Assembly: GCF_016722785.1 (NCBI RefSeq)
Contig: NZ_JAEQNE010000003.1
Location: forward strand, 1-64,000
DNA length: 64,000 nt
Direction: 5' to 3'
Origin: Ramlibacter monticola
GTDB taxonomy: Bacteria > Pseudomonadota > Gammaproteobacteria > Burkholderiales > Burkholderiaceae_C
Part shown: positions 33,728 to 42,419 of the stretch, in pieces
Numbering within the stretch: position 1 is the first letter of the stretch
Layout of the letters: each line of letters starts with the position of its first letter
Notes under the pieces: generated by a model
Database searches by the model: none
Told to the model about the DNA's origin: nothing
What the model saw: only the letters and a program-made list of their open reading frames with translations
Translations under genes and position numbers: made by a program

Positions 33728-34462
33728 TTACGGGTTCAGCGGCTGCATGACCAGCTTCTCGCCCTCGAGGCGGATCTGGGCCGGCTTGCCGCGCAGTGTG
33801 TCGGGCAGCGGGTGTTCGCTGGTGCGGTACACGCCGGCGATGGAGACCAGCTCGGGCTCCAGGCACAGCGTCAGGATGCGGGCTTCCGCATCGCCGCGTG
33901 CGCCGGCAATGGCTTTGCCGCGCAGCGGTGCATAGACGTGGATGTGGCCATCGGCGATGACCTCCGCGCCGGGATTGACCATTGCGAGCACCACGACGTC
34001 GCGCCCGCGGGCGTAGACCTGCTGGCCGGAGCGCAGGGGTTTGTCGATGATGAGTGCACTCGTGGGGACTTGCGGCGCCGCGACGGGCACGGGGGCCACC
34101 GGCTGTTCCTCCCTCTGGGAGGGGGCCGGGGTGAGGGCAGCATCCTGCGCACCGGCCAGACCGGCTTGCAGCGCGGCCTCCATCTGCGCCTGCGTCCCCC
34201 CTTTCACCGCCACCGGCACGACGCGATAGCGCCTCAGCAGCGCAATCAGCCGCCCGAAGTCGATCTCCCCCTCGCCCACGGGCGCCAGGTCGATCACCAT
34301 CGGATCGTTGTCGAAGAACTCCGGGATCTCCCCGAACCGGCCTTCCAGTTCCTGTTCCAGCGATTGGAGGTCGGAAGACTTCAGCAGCAGCGCGACGAGG
34401 GGAAGGTTCGCGCTCTTGATCTCGAACGTGGCAGGAGTGCGTCCTGCGAGGGCAACAGTCAT
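33728..34462 (-). CDS. minC: Septum site-determining inhibitor MinC
   Basis: A 244-residue MinC with the N-terminal FtsZ-inhibitory domain ([19 protein letters not shown] to [13 protein letters not shown]) and the C-terminal beta-helix ([57 protein letters not shown]). The linker contains [10 protein letters not shown], encoded by a palindromic repeat (34108-34140 region) of the type that elsewhere lies between genes. The repeat seems to have inserted in frame in the linker without harming either domain. Confidence 0.97.
   Translation of the reverse strand: MTVALAGRTPATFEIKSANLPLVALLLKSSDLQSLEQELEGRFGEIPEFFDNDPMVIDLAPVGEGEIDFGRLIALLRRYRVVPVAVKGGTQAQMEAALQAGLAGAQDAALTPAPSQREEQPVAPVPVAAPQVPTSALIIDKPLRSGQQVYARGRDVVVLAMVNPGAEVIADGHIHVYAPLRGKAIAGARGDAEARILTLCLEPELVSIAGVYRTSEHPLPDTLRGKPAQIRLEGEKLVMQPLNP
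34108..34139. repeat. Palindromic repeat inserted in the minC linker
   Basis: CCTCCC-TCT-GGGAGG followed by GGGCCGGGGTGAGGG. This is the well-known style of intergenic repeat in GC-rich proteobacteria, whose translation reads LTPAPSQRE-like. It lies in the variable linker between the two MinC domains. Confidence 0.5.
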
Positions 34463-34629
34463 TCGATACGGCGGGGGAAATGCGCGCGCAGTTTAGCAGC
34501 GAGCGGTGACTGTGCCTCTGCCAATCGACGAGCGTGCGTTCCGTCCTACGCAGGCTGGTGCCTGGCTCGGGTCGAAGCGGCGGCACGAGAGGCCCACACT
34601 GGAGCCGTCCGCTCTCGGAAGGAGCTCCC

Positions 34630-35037
34630 ATGCAATCGCACCATCACCACTGGCTCGGCGTCGCCGCCATCCTGCTGCTGGCCCTGCTGGCCTTCGAAGC
34701 CTATGGCCAGCCGCCCAACCACGAGTTGAGTCCGAACGCGGGTGCGGTCTTCCAGGGCCGTCCGGCCATGGCGGGTGCGCAGGCCGGACTGGGCGCCCAG
34801 GCCGGGCCGCCGCAAGGCGGCATGGGCCTGCAGGGCTCCGACGGCGCCGGGCTGAACCTGCGGCGGCCGCACGTGATCGAGCAGCAGATGAACCCGCTGC
34901 CACCGGTGGCCTGCGCCGACCTGCCGCGCGAGTCAGCGACGGAACAGCCTCTGTGCCTGCCGCAGATCCGCGACGAACGCTTCGAACGCCGGCTCGCGCT
35001 CCTCGGGATCTCCGCGGAGCAGCGCGGACGGATGTAG
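34630..35037 (+). CDS. Hypothetical exported or anchored protein
   Basis: A 135-residue protein with an N-terminal HHHH run and a hydrophobic segment (WLGVAAILLLALLAFEAYG) acting as signal or anchor, followed by a Gly/Gln/Ala-rich region (GAQAGLGAQAGPPQGGMGLQG). GGAG precedes the ATG. The last 34 codons overlap, on the opposite strand, the 3' end of the udgX gene, so the original stop may have been lost. No family is recognised. Confidence 0.5.
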   Translation: MQSHHHHWLGVAAILLLALLAFEAYGQPPNHELSPNAGAVFQGRPAMAGAQAGLGAQAGPPQGGMGLQGSDGAGLNLRRPHVIEQQMNPLPPVACADLPRESATEQPLCLPQIRDERFERRLALLGISAEQRGRM

Positions 35038-35544
35038 GGTCACCAGCACCTCCAGCCCGTCGGGCCGAGGCAGCCACTGCCCGCGGTTCGCGAGCACCGG
35101 CACGGCGCGCCCCAGCAGCGAGCGCGCCGCGCTCGCGCCCAGGGCCACCAGCGCGCCCGGTCGCACCAGCGCGATCTCGTCTTCCAGCCAGTGGTGGCAG
35201 GCTCCGATCTCCTTCTGCGTCGGGCTCTTGTGGATGCGCCGCTTGCCGCGCAACTCGAACTTGAAGTGCTTGACGGCGTTGGAGACGAAGGTCTGCTCGC
35301 GCGGGATGCCCGCCGTTTCCAGCGCGCGCGCCAGCAGCTTGCCGGCGGGGCCGACGAAGGGGTGGCCCTGCAGGTCTTCCTGGTCGCCGGGCTGCTCGCC
35401 CACCAGCATCAGCCGGGCCTTGAGCTTGCCTTCTCCGATCACCGACTGGCTGGCGATCTCGCCGATCGGGCACTCGCGGCACGCCATGGTGGCGGTCTTG
35501 AGCTGCTCGAGCGACTGGATCCGCGGGTCGGGGCGCTCAGGCAT
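34933..35544 (-). CDS. udgX: UdgX-family uracil-DNA-binding glycosylase
   Basis: A 203-residue member of the UdgX branch of family-4-like uracil-DNA glycosylases. Motif A GEQPGDQED is at residues 49-57. The hallmark KRRIH loop ends in H105 (ELRGKRRIHKSP), the residue that in UdgX bonds covalently to uracil-site DNA. Motif B is LHPSALLRG. Iron-sulfur-type cysteines C22 and C25 (CRECP) and C116 are visible. Its ATG overlaps the stop of the TIGR03915-like gene by 8 bases. These two form a DNA-repair pair. Confidence 0.92.
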   Translation of the reverse strand: MPERPDPRIQSLEQLKTATMACRECPIGEIASQSVIGEGKLKARLMLVGEQPGDQEDLQGHPFVGPAGKLLARALETAGIPREQTFVSNAVKHFKFELRGKRRIHKSPTQKEIGACHHWLEDEIALVRPGALVALGASAARSLLGRAVPVLANRGQWLPRPDGLEVLVTLHPSALLRGDPEEREPAFEAFVADLRQAQRLFRR

Positions 35545-36235
35545 CGGCGGCGGACTTGTCGTGCGGTGCGAACACGCGCTCGTAGCAGGCCAGCCATTGC
35601 GACTCCGTGCCGTCGTTGCCGGGCAGTTCGGCCACGGGAACACCCGGGCCGAAGTGCAGCCGGCCGCCCTCGCAGCGCACGCTGCGCTCGGGGGTGAAGA
35701 TGGCCCAGCGCGGCGCCTCGATCCGCTTGGCGAACCAGGGCGCGATCGCCTCCACCACGTGGTGGGCCGGCTCGTAGCCGCCGACCTCCAGCGCCTCGCC
35801 TTGGGCGTCGCGCAGCGCGTGCCGGCGCAGGTTGGCCTTCATCTTGTGGATGTCGCGGCGCACCGCATGCGCCATGTGCTGCGCCTGCAGCATGTCGGCG
35901 TCGAGCGGGTCGTTGCGCAGGTTGGGCTCGTGGACCAGGCGCCAGAGCAGCCGGTACAGCAGCGAGAAGCGCTCGGGATCGCGGTGCAGCACCACGAACT
36001 CGCACAGGCGCGTGAACGAGGCGGGCACGATGGCGGTGGCGGCGCGGGCCACGTTTTTCGGCCGGCTGGCCTGTGCGGGGCCGGGATCCGCGAAGGGGTC
36101 GGCCGACGCCTCCATCCCCCACTCGACCTCCTCGGGCGGCACCTGATGGGCAAGCAGTTGCCTCGCCTCGGAGCGGAAGCCCGCGAGGTCCGTCTGCCCG
36201 GCCAGTTTGATCTGCATCTCCGCAGTCGTGTGCAT
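35537..36235 (-). CDS. TIGR03915/DUF4130-like putative DNA repair protein
   Basis: A 232-residue protein. VPASFTRLCEFVVLHRDPERFSLLYRLLWRLVHEP, LQAQHMAHAVRRDIHKMKANLRRHAL and EPAHHVVEAIAPWFAKRIEAPRWAIFTPERSVRCEGGRL match my recollection of the TIGR03915 (DUF4130) family, whose members occur with a radical-SAM repair protein or fused to UdgX. Here it directly precedes and overlaps udgX, which agrees with that link. No radical-SAM partner is in the window. The biochemical activity is unknown. Confidence 0.85.
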   Translation of the reverse strand: MHTTAEMQIKLAGQTDLAGFRSEARQLLAHQVPPEEVEWGMEASADPFADPGPAQASRPKNVARAATAIVPASFTRLCEFVVLHRDPERFSLLYRLLWRLVHEPNLRNDPLDADMLQAQHMAHAVRRDIHKMKANLRRHALRDAQGEALEVGGYEPAHHVVEAIAPWFAKRIEAPRWAIFTPERSVRCEGGRLHFGPGVPVAELPGNDGTESQWLACYERVFAPHDKSAADA

Positions 36236-36238
36236 GGA

Positions 36239-36622
36239 TCAGCCCCGCGTTCGCGACTTCTTCGCGGGCGCGCGGCGCCTTGGCTTGCGGGCGTCCGCGG
36301 CGCGCGGGCGGGCCTCCCCTTCGTCATTCGTGCGGCGCCGGGACGCCTGGGTTCCCAGCTCGCGCGCGTCGCGCGCCTTCGGGGTCCCCGCCGGCGCGAG
36401 GATGACGGAGGCGGGGACATCGATGGCATCGACCGAACGCGCCACCTCGTTGACCGCCGCGGCTGGGCTCTCCAGCCCCGGCCACACCGTCGCCAGTTCC
36501 AGCCATTGTTGCCAGCCACGGGTCATCCATTCGAACGCCATGGCGTTCCAGCGGGCCGCGGCTTCCCAGTTGCCCAGCGGATTCAGCCAGCCGAAGCTGT
36601 CGATGCGTGTCATTGCGGCCAT
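36239..36622 (-). CDS. Hypothetical phasin-like small protein with an embedded repeat
   Basis: A 127-residue protein with a strong AGGAGG eight bases before the start. The first 65 residues are Trp-rich and helical (FGWLNPLGNWEAAARWNAMAFEWMTRGWQQWLELA), recalling short phasin-like proteins. Residues about 72-100 are encoded by an 86-bp palindromic repeat (36322-36407). The tail is strongly basic (RKPRRRAPAKKSRTRG). It lies just upstream of the TIGR03915-like gene and ends 3 bp before it. The family is uncertain. Confidence 0.55.
   Translation of the reverse strand: MAAMTRIDSFGWLNPLGNWEAAARWNAMAFEWMTRGWQQWLELATVWPGLESPAAAVNEVARSVDAIDVPASVILAPAGTPKARDARELGTQASRRRTNDEGEARPRAADARKPRRRAPAKKSRTRG
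36322..36407. repeat. 86-bp inverted-repeat element with CGTCAT/ATGACG ends
   Basis: The element starts CGTCATTCGTGCGGCG and ends CGCCGGCGCGAGGATGACG, with an internal GGGTTCCC and GGTCCCCGCC. The layout is that of the abundant proteobacterial repeat with ends resembling CGTCATTCCCGCG. It is read through in frame inside the 127-residue protein gene. Confidence 0.55.
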
Positions 36623-36668
36623 TCTCGGTACCTCCTGGTTACTCGGGTTCTCAAGGTATGCAATTGCT

Positions 36669-37607
36669 TCATGCGTGGACCTCCCGTTTGCGGGTGCGCA
36701 TCTCCACCTTCAGGTACAGCAGGGCGCCCGCGAGCAGCGGTGTCAGGTAGAAGATCGCGCGGTAGGCGAGCAGGGCGCCCAGCAGCTGGTGCTCCGGGAT
36801 CCGGTGCGACAGCAGGGCGATGAAGACCGCTTCGGTCACGCCCAGGCCCGCCGGGACGTGCAGCAGCACGCCCGCGATCGCCGCGATCAGCAGCACGGCC
36901 AGCGCCGTCGGATAGTCCACCTGCCCTTGCAGGAGCATCCACGGCACCGCTGCCATGGTCATCCAGTGGGTGCAGGAGATACCCAGCTGCGCGACCGCCA
37001 TGCGGAATGTGGGCAGGTCGATGTCCTGCCCGCGGACCGTCCAGCAGCGCACGCGCGAGAACGCGCACAGCCCCAGGTATGCGATCGCGAAGGCGAGCAG
37101 CCCCACGCCCAGCAGCCGCAACTCCTCGCCGTCGATGCCCCACGCGGGCGGCAGCTGCAGCGGGAACATCGTGAACACCAGGCCGGCCAGCAGGATGTAG
37201 CCGATCCAGTTGGTGATCATCGACAGCGTGATGATGCGCGTGATGTTGCCGTAGCGCAGCCCGAGGCGCGAATAGAGCCGGTAGCGCAGGCCGATGCCGC
37301 CGACGAGCGAGCCGAGGTTCAGGTTGAAGGCGTAGCAGATGAAACTCACCTGCATGACCTTGCGCTTGGCCATGCGATGGCCGGTGTAGTGCCGGCCGAC
37401 CAGGTCCATCAGGCTGTAGACCAGGTGGCTGATGGCCGCGAGGCCCAGGGCCTTCAGCAGCACGTCGCGCGGCAGCTCCTGGACACTGGCACGGACCTGG
37501 TCCCAGTCCACGGTGCGCGCGTAGCGCACCAGCAGGAAGGCGACGACGGCGAGGAAGCCCACCCCGAGCGCGCGCTTGACCCAGGGCCAGGACCAGTGGT
37601 GGCGCAT
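36669..37607 (-). CDS. ybhN: YbhN-like (UPF0104/LPG-synthase TM region) membrane protein
   Basis: A 312-residue polytopic protein with about eight helices. Conserved family stretches are FICYAFNLNLGSLVGGIGLRYRLYSRLGL and LLHVPAGLGVTEAVFIALLSHRIPEHQLLGALLAYRAIFYLTPLL. Relatives include the flippase-like part of lysylphosphatidylglycerol synthases. Its start overlaps the clsB stop (TGATG). The order ybhP-clsB-ybhN is the same as in E. coli, which supports a joint role in envelope phospholipid handling. Confidence 0.92.
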   Translation of the reverse strand: MRHHWSWPWVKRALGVGFLAVVAFLLVRYARTVDWDQVRASVQELPRDVLLKALGLAAISHLVYSLMDLVGRHYTGHRMAKRKVMQVSFICYAFNLNLGSLVGGIGLRYRLYSRLGLRYGNITRIITLSMITNWIGYILLAGLVFTMFPLQLPPAWGIDGEELRLLGVGLLAFAIAYLGLCAFSRVRCWTVRGQDIDLPTFRMAVAQLGISCTHWMTMAAVPWMLLQGQVDYPTALAVLLIAAIAGVLLHVPAGLGVTEAVFIALLSHRIPEHQLLGALLAYRAIFYLTPLLAGALLYLKVEMRTRKREVHA

Positions 37608-38860
37608 CAGCCCTTCTCCTTGAGTCCGACGAAGGCGGGCGCCAGCGGCTTGCCCTGGGTGGGGGCCGTGGGCAGCAGGCGCGGGACGTGCCGGGGCAGC
37701 CACGAGGCCCAGCGCGAGTAGCGCCGGGCGAAGTGGTAGGCGAGGAAGCTCTGCACCAGCGACCAACCCTCCAGCTTGCCCAGGCTCTTCGTGGTGATCT
37801 CGTTGCACGCGTGGCACATCAGCTTGTCGAGGTTGGCCGAGAGCACCTGCGTGAAATCGTGGTCGCGAATGATCACGTTGGCCTCCAGGTTGAACAGGAG
37901 GCTCATCGGGTCGAGGTTGCTGGAGCCCACGGTGCACCACTCGTCGTCCATCACCGCCACCTTGCCGTGCAGCGGCCGCTCGCAGTATTCGTAGATGCGC
38001 ACGCCGGCGCGCAGCAGGTAGTGGTACAGCATGCTGGAGGCCGTCTTCACCCACGGCATGTCGGGTTCGCCCTGCAGGATCAGCCGCACGTCCACGCCGC
38101 GCCGCGCCGCCCGCTTGAGTTCGCGGATGAAACGGTAGCCGGGGAAGAAGTAGGCATTGGCGATCACGATGCGCTTCTTCGCGGCGCGGATCGCGATGCG
38201 GTAGTGCCGCTCGATGTCGTCCATGTGGAGGCGGTTGTCGCGCACCACGAACATCGCGTCGGCCGTGCCGGCGGGCGGCAGCTGCTCCGGCGGCACGCGC
38301 ATCTGCTTGCGCCAGCGCCACCACTGGCGACGCCTGCGCTGGTGGCGCAGGCCTTCGGCGAGGGCCGTGTGGCAGAAGCGGTGGATCTCGGCCACCAGCG
38401 GGCCGTGGATCTCCACCGCGTAATCCTGCTTGGCCTCGGGGCCGAAGTCCAGAAGGTGGTCCGCCGAGTAGTTGATGCCGCCGACGAAGGCCACTTCGCG
38501 GTCCACCACCACGATCTTGCGGTGCATGCGGCGCAGCAGGTGCGGCCGCCAGCCGAAGGGTCGCGGTCCCGGGTTGAAGGAGTGGATCCGCACGCCCGCC
38601 TCGCGCAGCGCGGCGAGATACTGCGCCGACAGGTCCGGCGAGCCCCAGTCGTCGATCGTGATGTCCACCTGCGCGCCGCGCCGGGCGGCGGCGATCAGCG
38701 CCTCCTGCAGCTGCAGGCCCACCTTGTCCTCGAACAGGATGAAGGTCTCGACGATCACCTCCCGCCGCGCGTTCGCGATGCAGGCGAACACGCGCGGGAA
38801 GAACTCCTCGCCGTTCTCCAGCAGCGAGAAGTGGTTGCCCGGGATCCAGCGGCGTTCCAT
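37607..38860 (-). CDS. clsB: Cardiolipin synthase B
   Basis: A 417-residue phospholipase-D-type enzyme with two HKD motifs: HRKIVVVDREVAFVGGINYS (first) and HGKVAVMDDEWCTVGSSNLDPMSLLFNLEAN (second). A basic tract (RHQRRRRQWWRWRKQMR) in the middle probably meets the membrane surface. ClsB makes cardiolipin at the inner membrane. Starts at the ATG at 38860; a GTG four codons earlier is possible. Coupled to ybhN by overlapping stop and start. Confidence 0.95.
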   Translation of the reverse strand: MERRWIPGNHFSLLENGEEFFPRVFACIANARREVIVETFILFEDKVGLQLQEALIAAARRGAQVDITIDDWGSPDLSAQYLAALREAGVRIHSFNPGPRPFGWRPHLLRRMHRKIVVVDREVAFVGGINYSADHLLDFGPEAKQDYAVEIHGPLVAEIHRFCHTALAEGLRHQRRRRQWWRWRKQMRVPPEQLPPAGTADAMFVVRDNRLHMDDIERHYRIAIRAAKKRIVIANAYFFPGYRFIRELKRAARRGVDVRLILQGEPDMPWVKTASSMLYHYLLRAGVRIYEYCERPLHGKVAVMDDEWCTVGSSNLDPMSLLFNLEANVIIRDHDFTQVLSANLDKLMCHACNEITTKSLGKLEGWSLVQSFLAYHFARRYSRWASWLPRHVPRLLPTAPTQGKPLAPAFVGLKEKG

Positions 38861-38868
38861 GGTGTCCT

Positions 38869-39648
38869 TCACAGGTGGATCTCGGCCACCAGGGGAGCGT
38901 GGTCCGAGAGGTGCGCCCAGGGCCGGCGCGGCAGCACCACGGGCAAGTGCACCGAGCAGTTGCGCACGTAGATGCGGTCCAGGGCCAGCACCGGGAAGAT
39001 GGCCGGGAAGGTCTTGGCCGGCTCGCCGTAGGCGTTGACGAAGATCTCCCGCAGCCCGGCCTCGGTCCACAGGATGTCGTTGGCGCGCCGGCGCCAGTCG
39101 TTGAAGTCGCCGGCCACGATCAGTGGCGCGTCGGCTGGCATCTCGGTGTGCGTGATCTGGCACAGGAGGTCCAGCTGCTGCTGGCGATGCGCCTCCGCCA
39201 GGCCCAGGTGCACGCAGATCACGTGCACCTGTTTCTCGTAGCCGGGTACCTGCAGCACGCAGTGCAGCAGGCCGCGCTTCTCGGGTCCGGCGATCGAGAC
39301 GTCGTGGTTCTGGTAGTGCACGATCGGGAACTTGGACATCACCGCGTTGCCGTGGTGGCCCTTGGGATAGACCATGTTGCGGCCGTAGGCGTGCTGCGGC
39401 CAGATCTCGTCGGCGAGGAATTCGTAGGGCGGCGCTTCCGGCCACTCGGCGATCCGCCGGCTGTGGTCCTCGTGCGTGCCCAGCACCTCCTGCATGAACA
39501 CCACGTCGGCGCCGACCTTGCGGATGGCGTCGCGCAGCTCCGGCAGGATGAATTTGCGGTTGAAGGTGGTGAAGCCCTTGTGGATGTTGACGGTCATCAC
39601 GGTCAACTGCGGAGGCCTCGGCTCCTGCGGCAGGTCGCTCATGTCCAT
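38869..39648 (-). CDS. ybhP: Endonuclease/exonuclease/phosphatase family protein, YbhP-like
   Basis: A 259-residue EEP-fold hydrolase: [12 protein letters not shown] (first metal-site Asn), [10 protein letters not shown] (Glu), HVICVHLGL (catalytic His), [10 protein letters not shown] (Asp-Asn) and [11 protein letters not shown] (final Asp-His). Such enzymes cleave phosphodiesters in DNA, inositides or lipids. It precedes clsB by 8 bp, as ybhP does in E. coli, so a lipid-related substrate is plausible but unproven. Confidence 0.92.
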   Translation of the reverse strand: MDMSDLPQEPRPPQLTVMTVNIHKGFTTFNRKFILPELRDAIRKVGADVVFMQEVLGTHEDHSRRIAEWPEAPPYEFLADEIWPQHAYGRNMVYPKGHHGNAVMSKFPIVHYQNHDVSIAGPEKRGLLHCVLQVPGYEKQVHVICVHLGLAEAHRQQQLDLLCQITHTEMPADAPLIVAGDFNDWRRRANDILWTEAGLREIFVNAYGEPAKTFPAIFPVLALDRIYVRNCSVHLPVVLPRRPWAHLSDHAPLVAEIHL

Positions 39649-39935
39649 GGGGGCTCGTTGGGTCTTGTTGTGGAGAGACTTTTGTAAGTGCCCAGCTGGA
39701 GCGCAGTCGTAGGACGGAAGGCCAAGTCTTTGTGGCGACTGGCGGCTCGGCGTGTGGCGCGCGGCCGATGCAGGAGGCCGGCGACTTTCCGGGTCCAGCG
39801 TGTAGGAACGCTGCCCAGGCGCGTGCCGGCCGGCGACGCACGCCGCGGTCGGACGATTCCACTTTTTCATGCGCTCGCGCGGCCGTGCGGCAGAGCCACG
39901 CGCCCTTCGCGCGCGCGGCGGATGAAACTGCGGCC

Positions 39936-40490
39936 ATGCAAACAATTACAACGATGCTGACCCTGGGTGCGGTCCTGCTGGCCAGCGCCGGAGCGGCACG
40001 CGCGATCGACTTCGGGCCCGACGGTGCCTCCGTGGAAGCGGGATTCGGCACCCGGGGCACCTACATGGCGGGCGTGGGCCTGGTCTGGGACTGGGACTTC
40101 GAACGCATGCGGCGCAAGGCGGAGCTGACCGCCCACACCGAAGTGCTGGTGAACCGGTGGCGCTTCGACGCCGTGGGCGGCGGCAACGACGAGCTCACGC
40201 AGTTCGTGGTGCTGCCGTCCCTGCGCATGCGGCTGGAGCGCGGCCGCTCGCCCTGGTTCATCGAGCTGGGGATCGGTGCGAGCTGGATGGACAAGACCTT
40301 CGAGACTCCGCGCAAGGTCTTCAGCACGCGCTGGAATTTCTACGACGTGCTGGGCTTCGGCCGGACGTTCAACGGCGGGAGCGAGCAGCACGAGCTCGCG
40401 CTGCGCTGGACCCACATCTCCAATGCCGGGATCGAGAACCCCAACCCGGGCCAGGATTTCCTGCAACTGCGCTACGTGCGTCGCTTCTGA
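39936..40490 (+). CDS. pagL: Lipid A 3-O-deacylase (PagL-like acyloxyacyl hydrolase)
   Basis: A 184-residue outer-membrane beta-barrel. The signal peptide ends near AGAARAIDF. The active-site H-X-S-N motif is in [31 protein letters not shown], and the chain ends with an aromatic residue as outer-membrane barrels do. PagL removes the 3-O-linked acyl chain of lipid A and is often linked to stress and antimicrobial-peptide adaptation. It stands alone between the divergent ybhP operon and a secreted protein gene. Confidence 0.9.
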   Translation: MQTITTMLTLGAVLLASAGAARAIDFGPDGASVEAGFGTRGTYMAGVGLVWDWDFERMRRKAELTAHTEVLVNRWRFDAVGGGNDELTQFVVLPSLRMRLERGRSPWFIELGIGASWMDKTFETPRKVFSTRWNFYDVLGFGRTFNGGSEQHELALRWTHISNAGIENPNPGQDFLQLRYVRRF

Positions 40491-40644
40491 GACTTCGTTC
40501 CGCCCGTCCAACGGTCGGCGCGGCACGTCCTACGACCGCTGTCACGCCGGTCCGATACGGCCGGGGTGGGGCCGCTCCAAACTGTTTCTCACGCACCCGG
40601 CGCCATGCCGGGCATTCACTCACTGATCAGTACGGAGCATTTCA

Positions 40645-41229
40645 ATGAAAAAGACCTCTCTGACGCGAGCCCTGTTCGTCGCCGGCGTGATGGCCGTTGC
40701 GGGCGGCATGGCGCAGGCGGACGCGATCTTCTATCCGGACGGCACGCACGTGGAACTGGGCGGCAGCAACCTGGTCCTCTCGAGCGACGACACGATGGAC
40801 ACCACCGTGCTGGGCGCCGGCCCGGCCCCGCGCACCACCTACACGACGGTCACGACCACCACCCCGGTGTACGTGTTCCCGAACATCAACTGGGACCGCG
40901 CCACGGTGCTGTCGTCCCCGCACCCGATGATGTCGAGCGTGCGTTCGCTCGAGATGGACCGCACCGCGGCGGCGACCTTCGACGTGCCGAGCCGCGCGGG
41001 TGAAGCGAGCACCATGACGAGCGGGGCGCCCAACCTGGTGACGACCAACGAGAGCGTGGCGTCGCTGCCGCCCCCGGTGCTGATCCCCGAGACGTCCGTG
41101 GCGATCATCCCGCCCGCGGTGGTGATCCCCGAAACGACCAGCCTCGGCGCCGGCCCGAGTTTCTTGAGCGGCAATGCCGATGCGGGCACCTGCGGTACCA
41201 GCATGCCTTGCACGTACCTGCCTGACTGA
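40645..41229 (+). CDS. Secreted hypothetical protein with LGAGP motifs
   Basis: A 194-residue exported protein (signal KKTSLTRALFVAGVMAVAGGMAQA). The mature chain starts DAIFYPDGTHVELGGSNLVLSSDD and has Thr- and Pro-rich stretches. It contains two LGAGP motifs (TVLGAGPAPRTTYTTV and TSLGAGPSFLSG), and ends in a short cysteine pair (CGTSMPC). The 42063 gene product shares the LGAGPA motif. A strong bidirectional terminator follows. The function is unknown. Confidence 0.65.
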   Translation: MKKTSLTRALFVAGVMAVAGGMAQADAIFYPDGTHVELGGSNLVLSSDDTMDTTVLGAGPAPRTTYTTVTTTTPVYVFPNINWDRATVLSSPHPMMSSVRSLEMDRTAAATFDVPSRAGEASTMTSGAPNLVTTNESVASLPPPVLIPETSVAIIPPAVVIPETTSLGAGPSFLSGNADAGTCGTSMPCTYLPD

Positions 41230-41246
41230 GGCCGACGCGGCCCATG

Positions 41247-41273
41247 AAAAAGCCCGGCCTCGGCCGGGCTTTT
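41247..41273. terminator. Bidirectional rho-independent terminator
   Basis: AGCCCGGCC and GGCCGGGCT form a perfect 9-bp stem around TC, flanked by AAAA on the left and TTT on the right. It serves the secreted-protein gene on the plus strand and the Spy-like gene ending at 41296 on the minus strand. Confidence 0.85.
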
Positions 41274-41295
41274 CCTTGTGCGCGGAGGTCGCGGA

Positions 41296-41814
41296 TCAGC
41301 CGTGGTGGTGATGGCCGTGGCCCCGCTTGCCGAAGCCGCGCGCGAAGCGCAGGCCTTCCTGGTCGAAGACCTTCTGCTGCTCGCCGTTGAGCTGGGCGTA
41401 GAAGGTCTTGGTGGCGTCGAGGCGCTTGTCCATTTCGGCGTTGCGCTGGGCGCGCACGGCCTTCATGCGGTCGATCCGCTCGGGCGTGTTCATGCGCTCG
41501 AAGGCGGCGCGGTCCGGACGCTGGAACGGAGCGGGCTTGAGCGCGGCGGTCCAGCTCTCCCAGGCGCCTTCCTGGCCGCGCGCGATCTGCAGCTTCTGCT
41601 TCAGTTCGCCCAGGCGGCGGGCGATGCGCTCTTCCATCCGGGCGCGAATGCTTTCCATGCGGGCGGGGTCCATTTGGCCATGGTCGCCGTGCATCGCGCG
41701 CGGGGCCGCCGGTGCCACGGGCGGGGCGGGCGGGGTTTGCGTCTGCGCGACGGCAGCCAGGCCGAGGCTGGCCAGCAGGCCGGCGGTCAGCAGGTGTCGG
41801 TGCAGGGATTTCAT
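41296..41814 (-). CDS. Spy/CpxP-like periplasmic protein
   Basis: A 172-residue exported protein (signal KSLHRHLLTAGLLASLGLAAVAQ). The mature part has a Pro/Ala linker and then helical LTXXQ-type repeats (RMEERIARRLGELKQKLQIARGQEGAWESWTAAL, RMKAVRAQRNAEMDKRLDATKTFYAQLNGEQQKVFDQEGLRF), the pattern of Spy/CpxP chaperones. The C-terminus HGHHHHG and an internal HGDHG could bind metal, which fits the copper genes 1 kb away. Confidence 0.8.
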   Translation of the reverse strand: MKSLHRHLLTAGLLASLGLAAVAQTQTPPAPPVAPAAPRAMHGDHGQMDPARMESIRARMEERIARRLGELKQKLQIARGQEGAWESWTAALKPAPFQRPDRAAFERMNTPERIDRMKAVRAQRNAEMDKRLDATKTFYAQLNGEQQKVFDQEGLRFARGFGKRGHGHHHHG

Positions 41815-42062
41815 GAAGGGGTCCTTTCGTTCATCGGTGCCGGGCCCGGTGGCCCGATGCCCTGCAGTCTGAGCAGTGGATGTAACCCTGCCATCGCGCC
41901 GGGGTTGCGGCTGTGTAAAGACCGGTCCATGCTGGCGGAATCTGGCGTGTACAGGCAGGGTCGAACCGGTCCTACGGGAAGCGTCCGCACTCAGTGACGC
42001 CAGCAATGGCCGGGCACGTTGACAGTCACTGCAACCCGATTCGCTTTCAAAGGAGTAACAGC

Positions 42063-42413
42063 ATGAAGTACCAGGCTTTCGTGCGAACGGTGGCCGGAAT
42101 GCTGGCTACCGCTCTTCTCGGCACCGGCGCGGTGCTGGCGCAGACGATGCAGCCGCAACCGCAGGTGATGACCGATGCCGCACCGCTCCCCGCGGCGGAA
42201 CGGGCCAGCTCGGGCGCGGTGATCATGATGGACCAGCCGGTGCTGGCGCAGCGCGAAGCGATGCTCGCCGCGCAGGAGCGCTCGCCCGTCGACACGCGCG
42301 CCCTCGGCGCCGGCCCGGCGCGCATCGTCCGTGACGTGCAGACGCGGGAAGACCTCGAACTGCAACGCGCGCTGGACGAGGCGCTGCGGCGGGACCTGGC
42401 CACGCCGAAGTAG
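42063..42413 (+). CDS. Small secreted protein with LGAGPA motif
   Basis: A 116-residue exported protein (signal FVRTVAGMLATALLGTGAVLAQ). The mature chain has AAPLPAAERASSGAVIMMDQP, DTRALGAGPARIVRDVQTRED and a charged helical C-terminus. The LGAGPA motif is shared with the protein at 40645. AAAGGAG precedes the ATG. It is divergent from the Spy-like gene and convergent with cueR. No known family. Confidence 0.65.
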   Translation: MKYQAFVRTVAGMLATALLGTGAVLAQTMQPQPQVMTDAAPLPAAERASSGAVIMMDQPVLAQREAMLAAQERSPVDTRALGAGPARIVRDVQTREDLELQRALDEALRRDLATPK

Positions 42414-42419
42414 CGGCGG

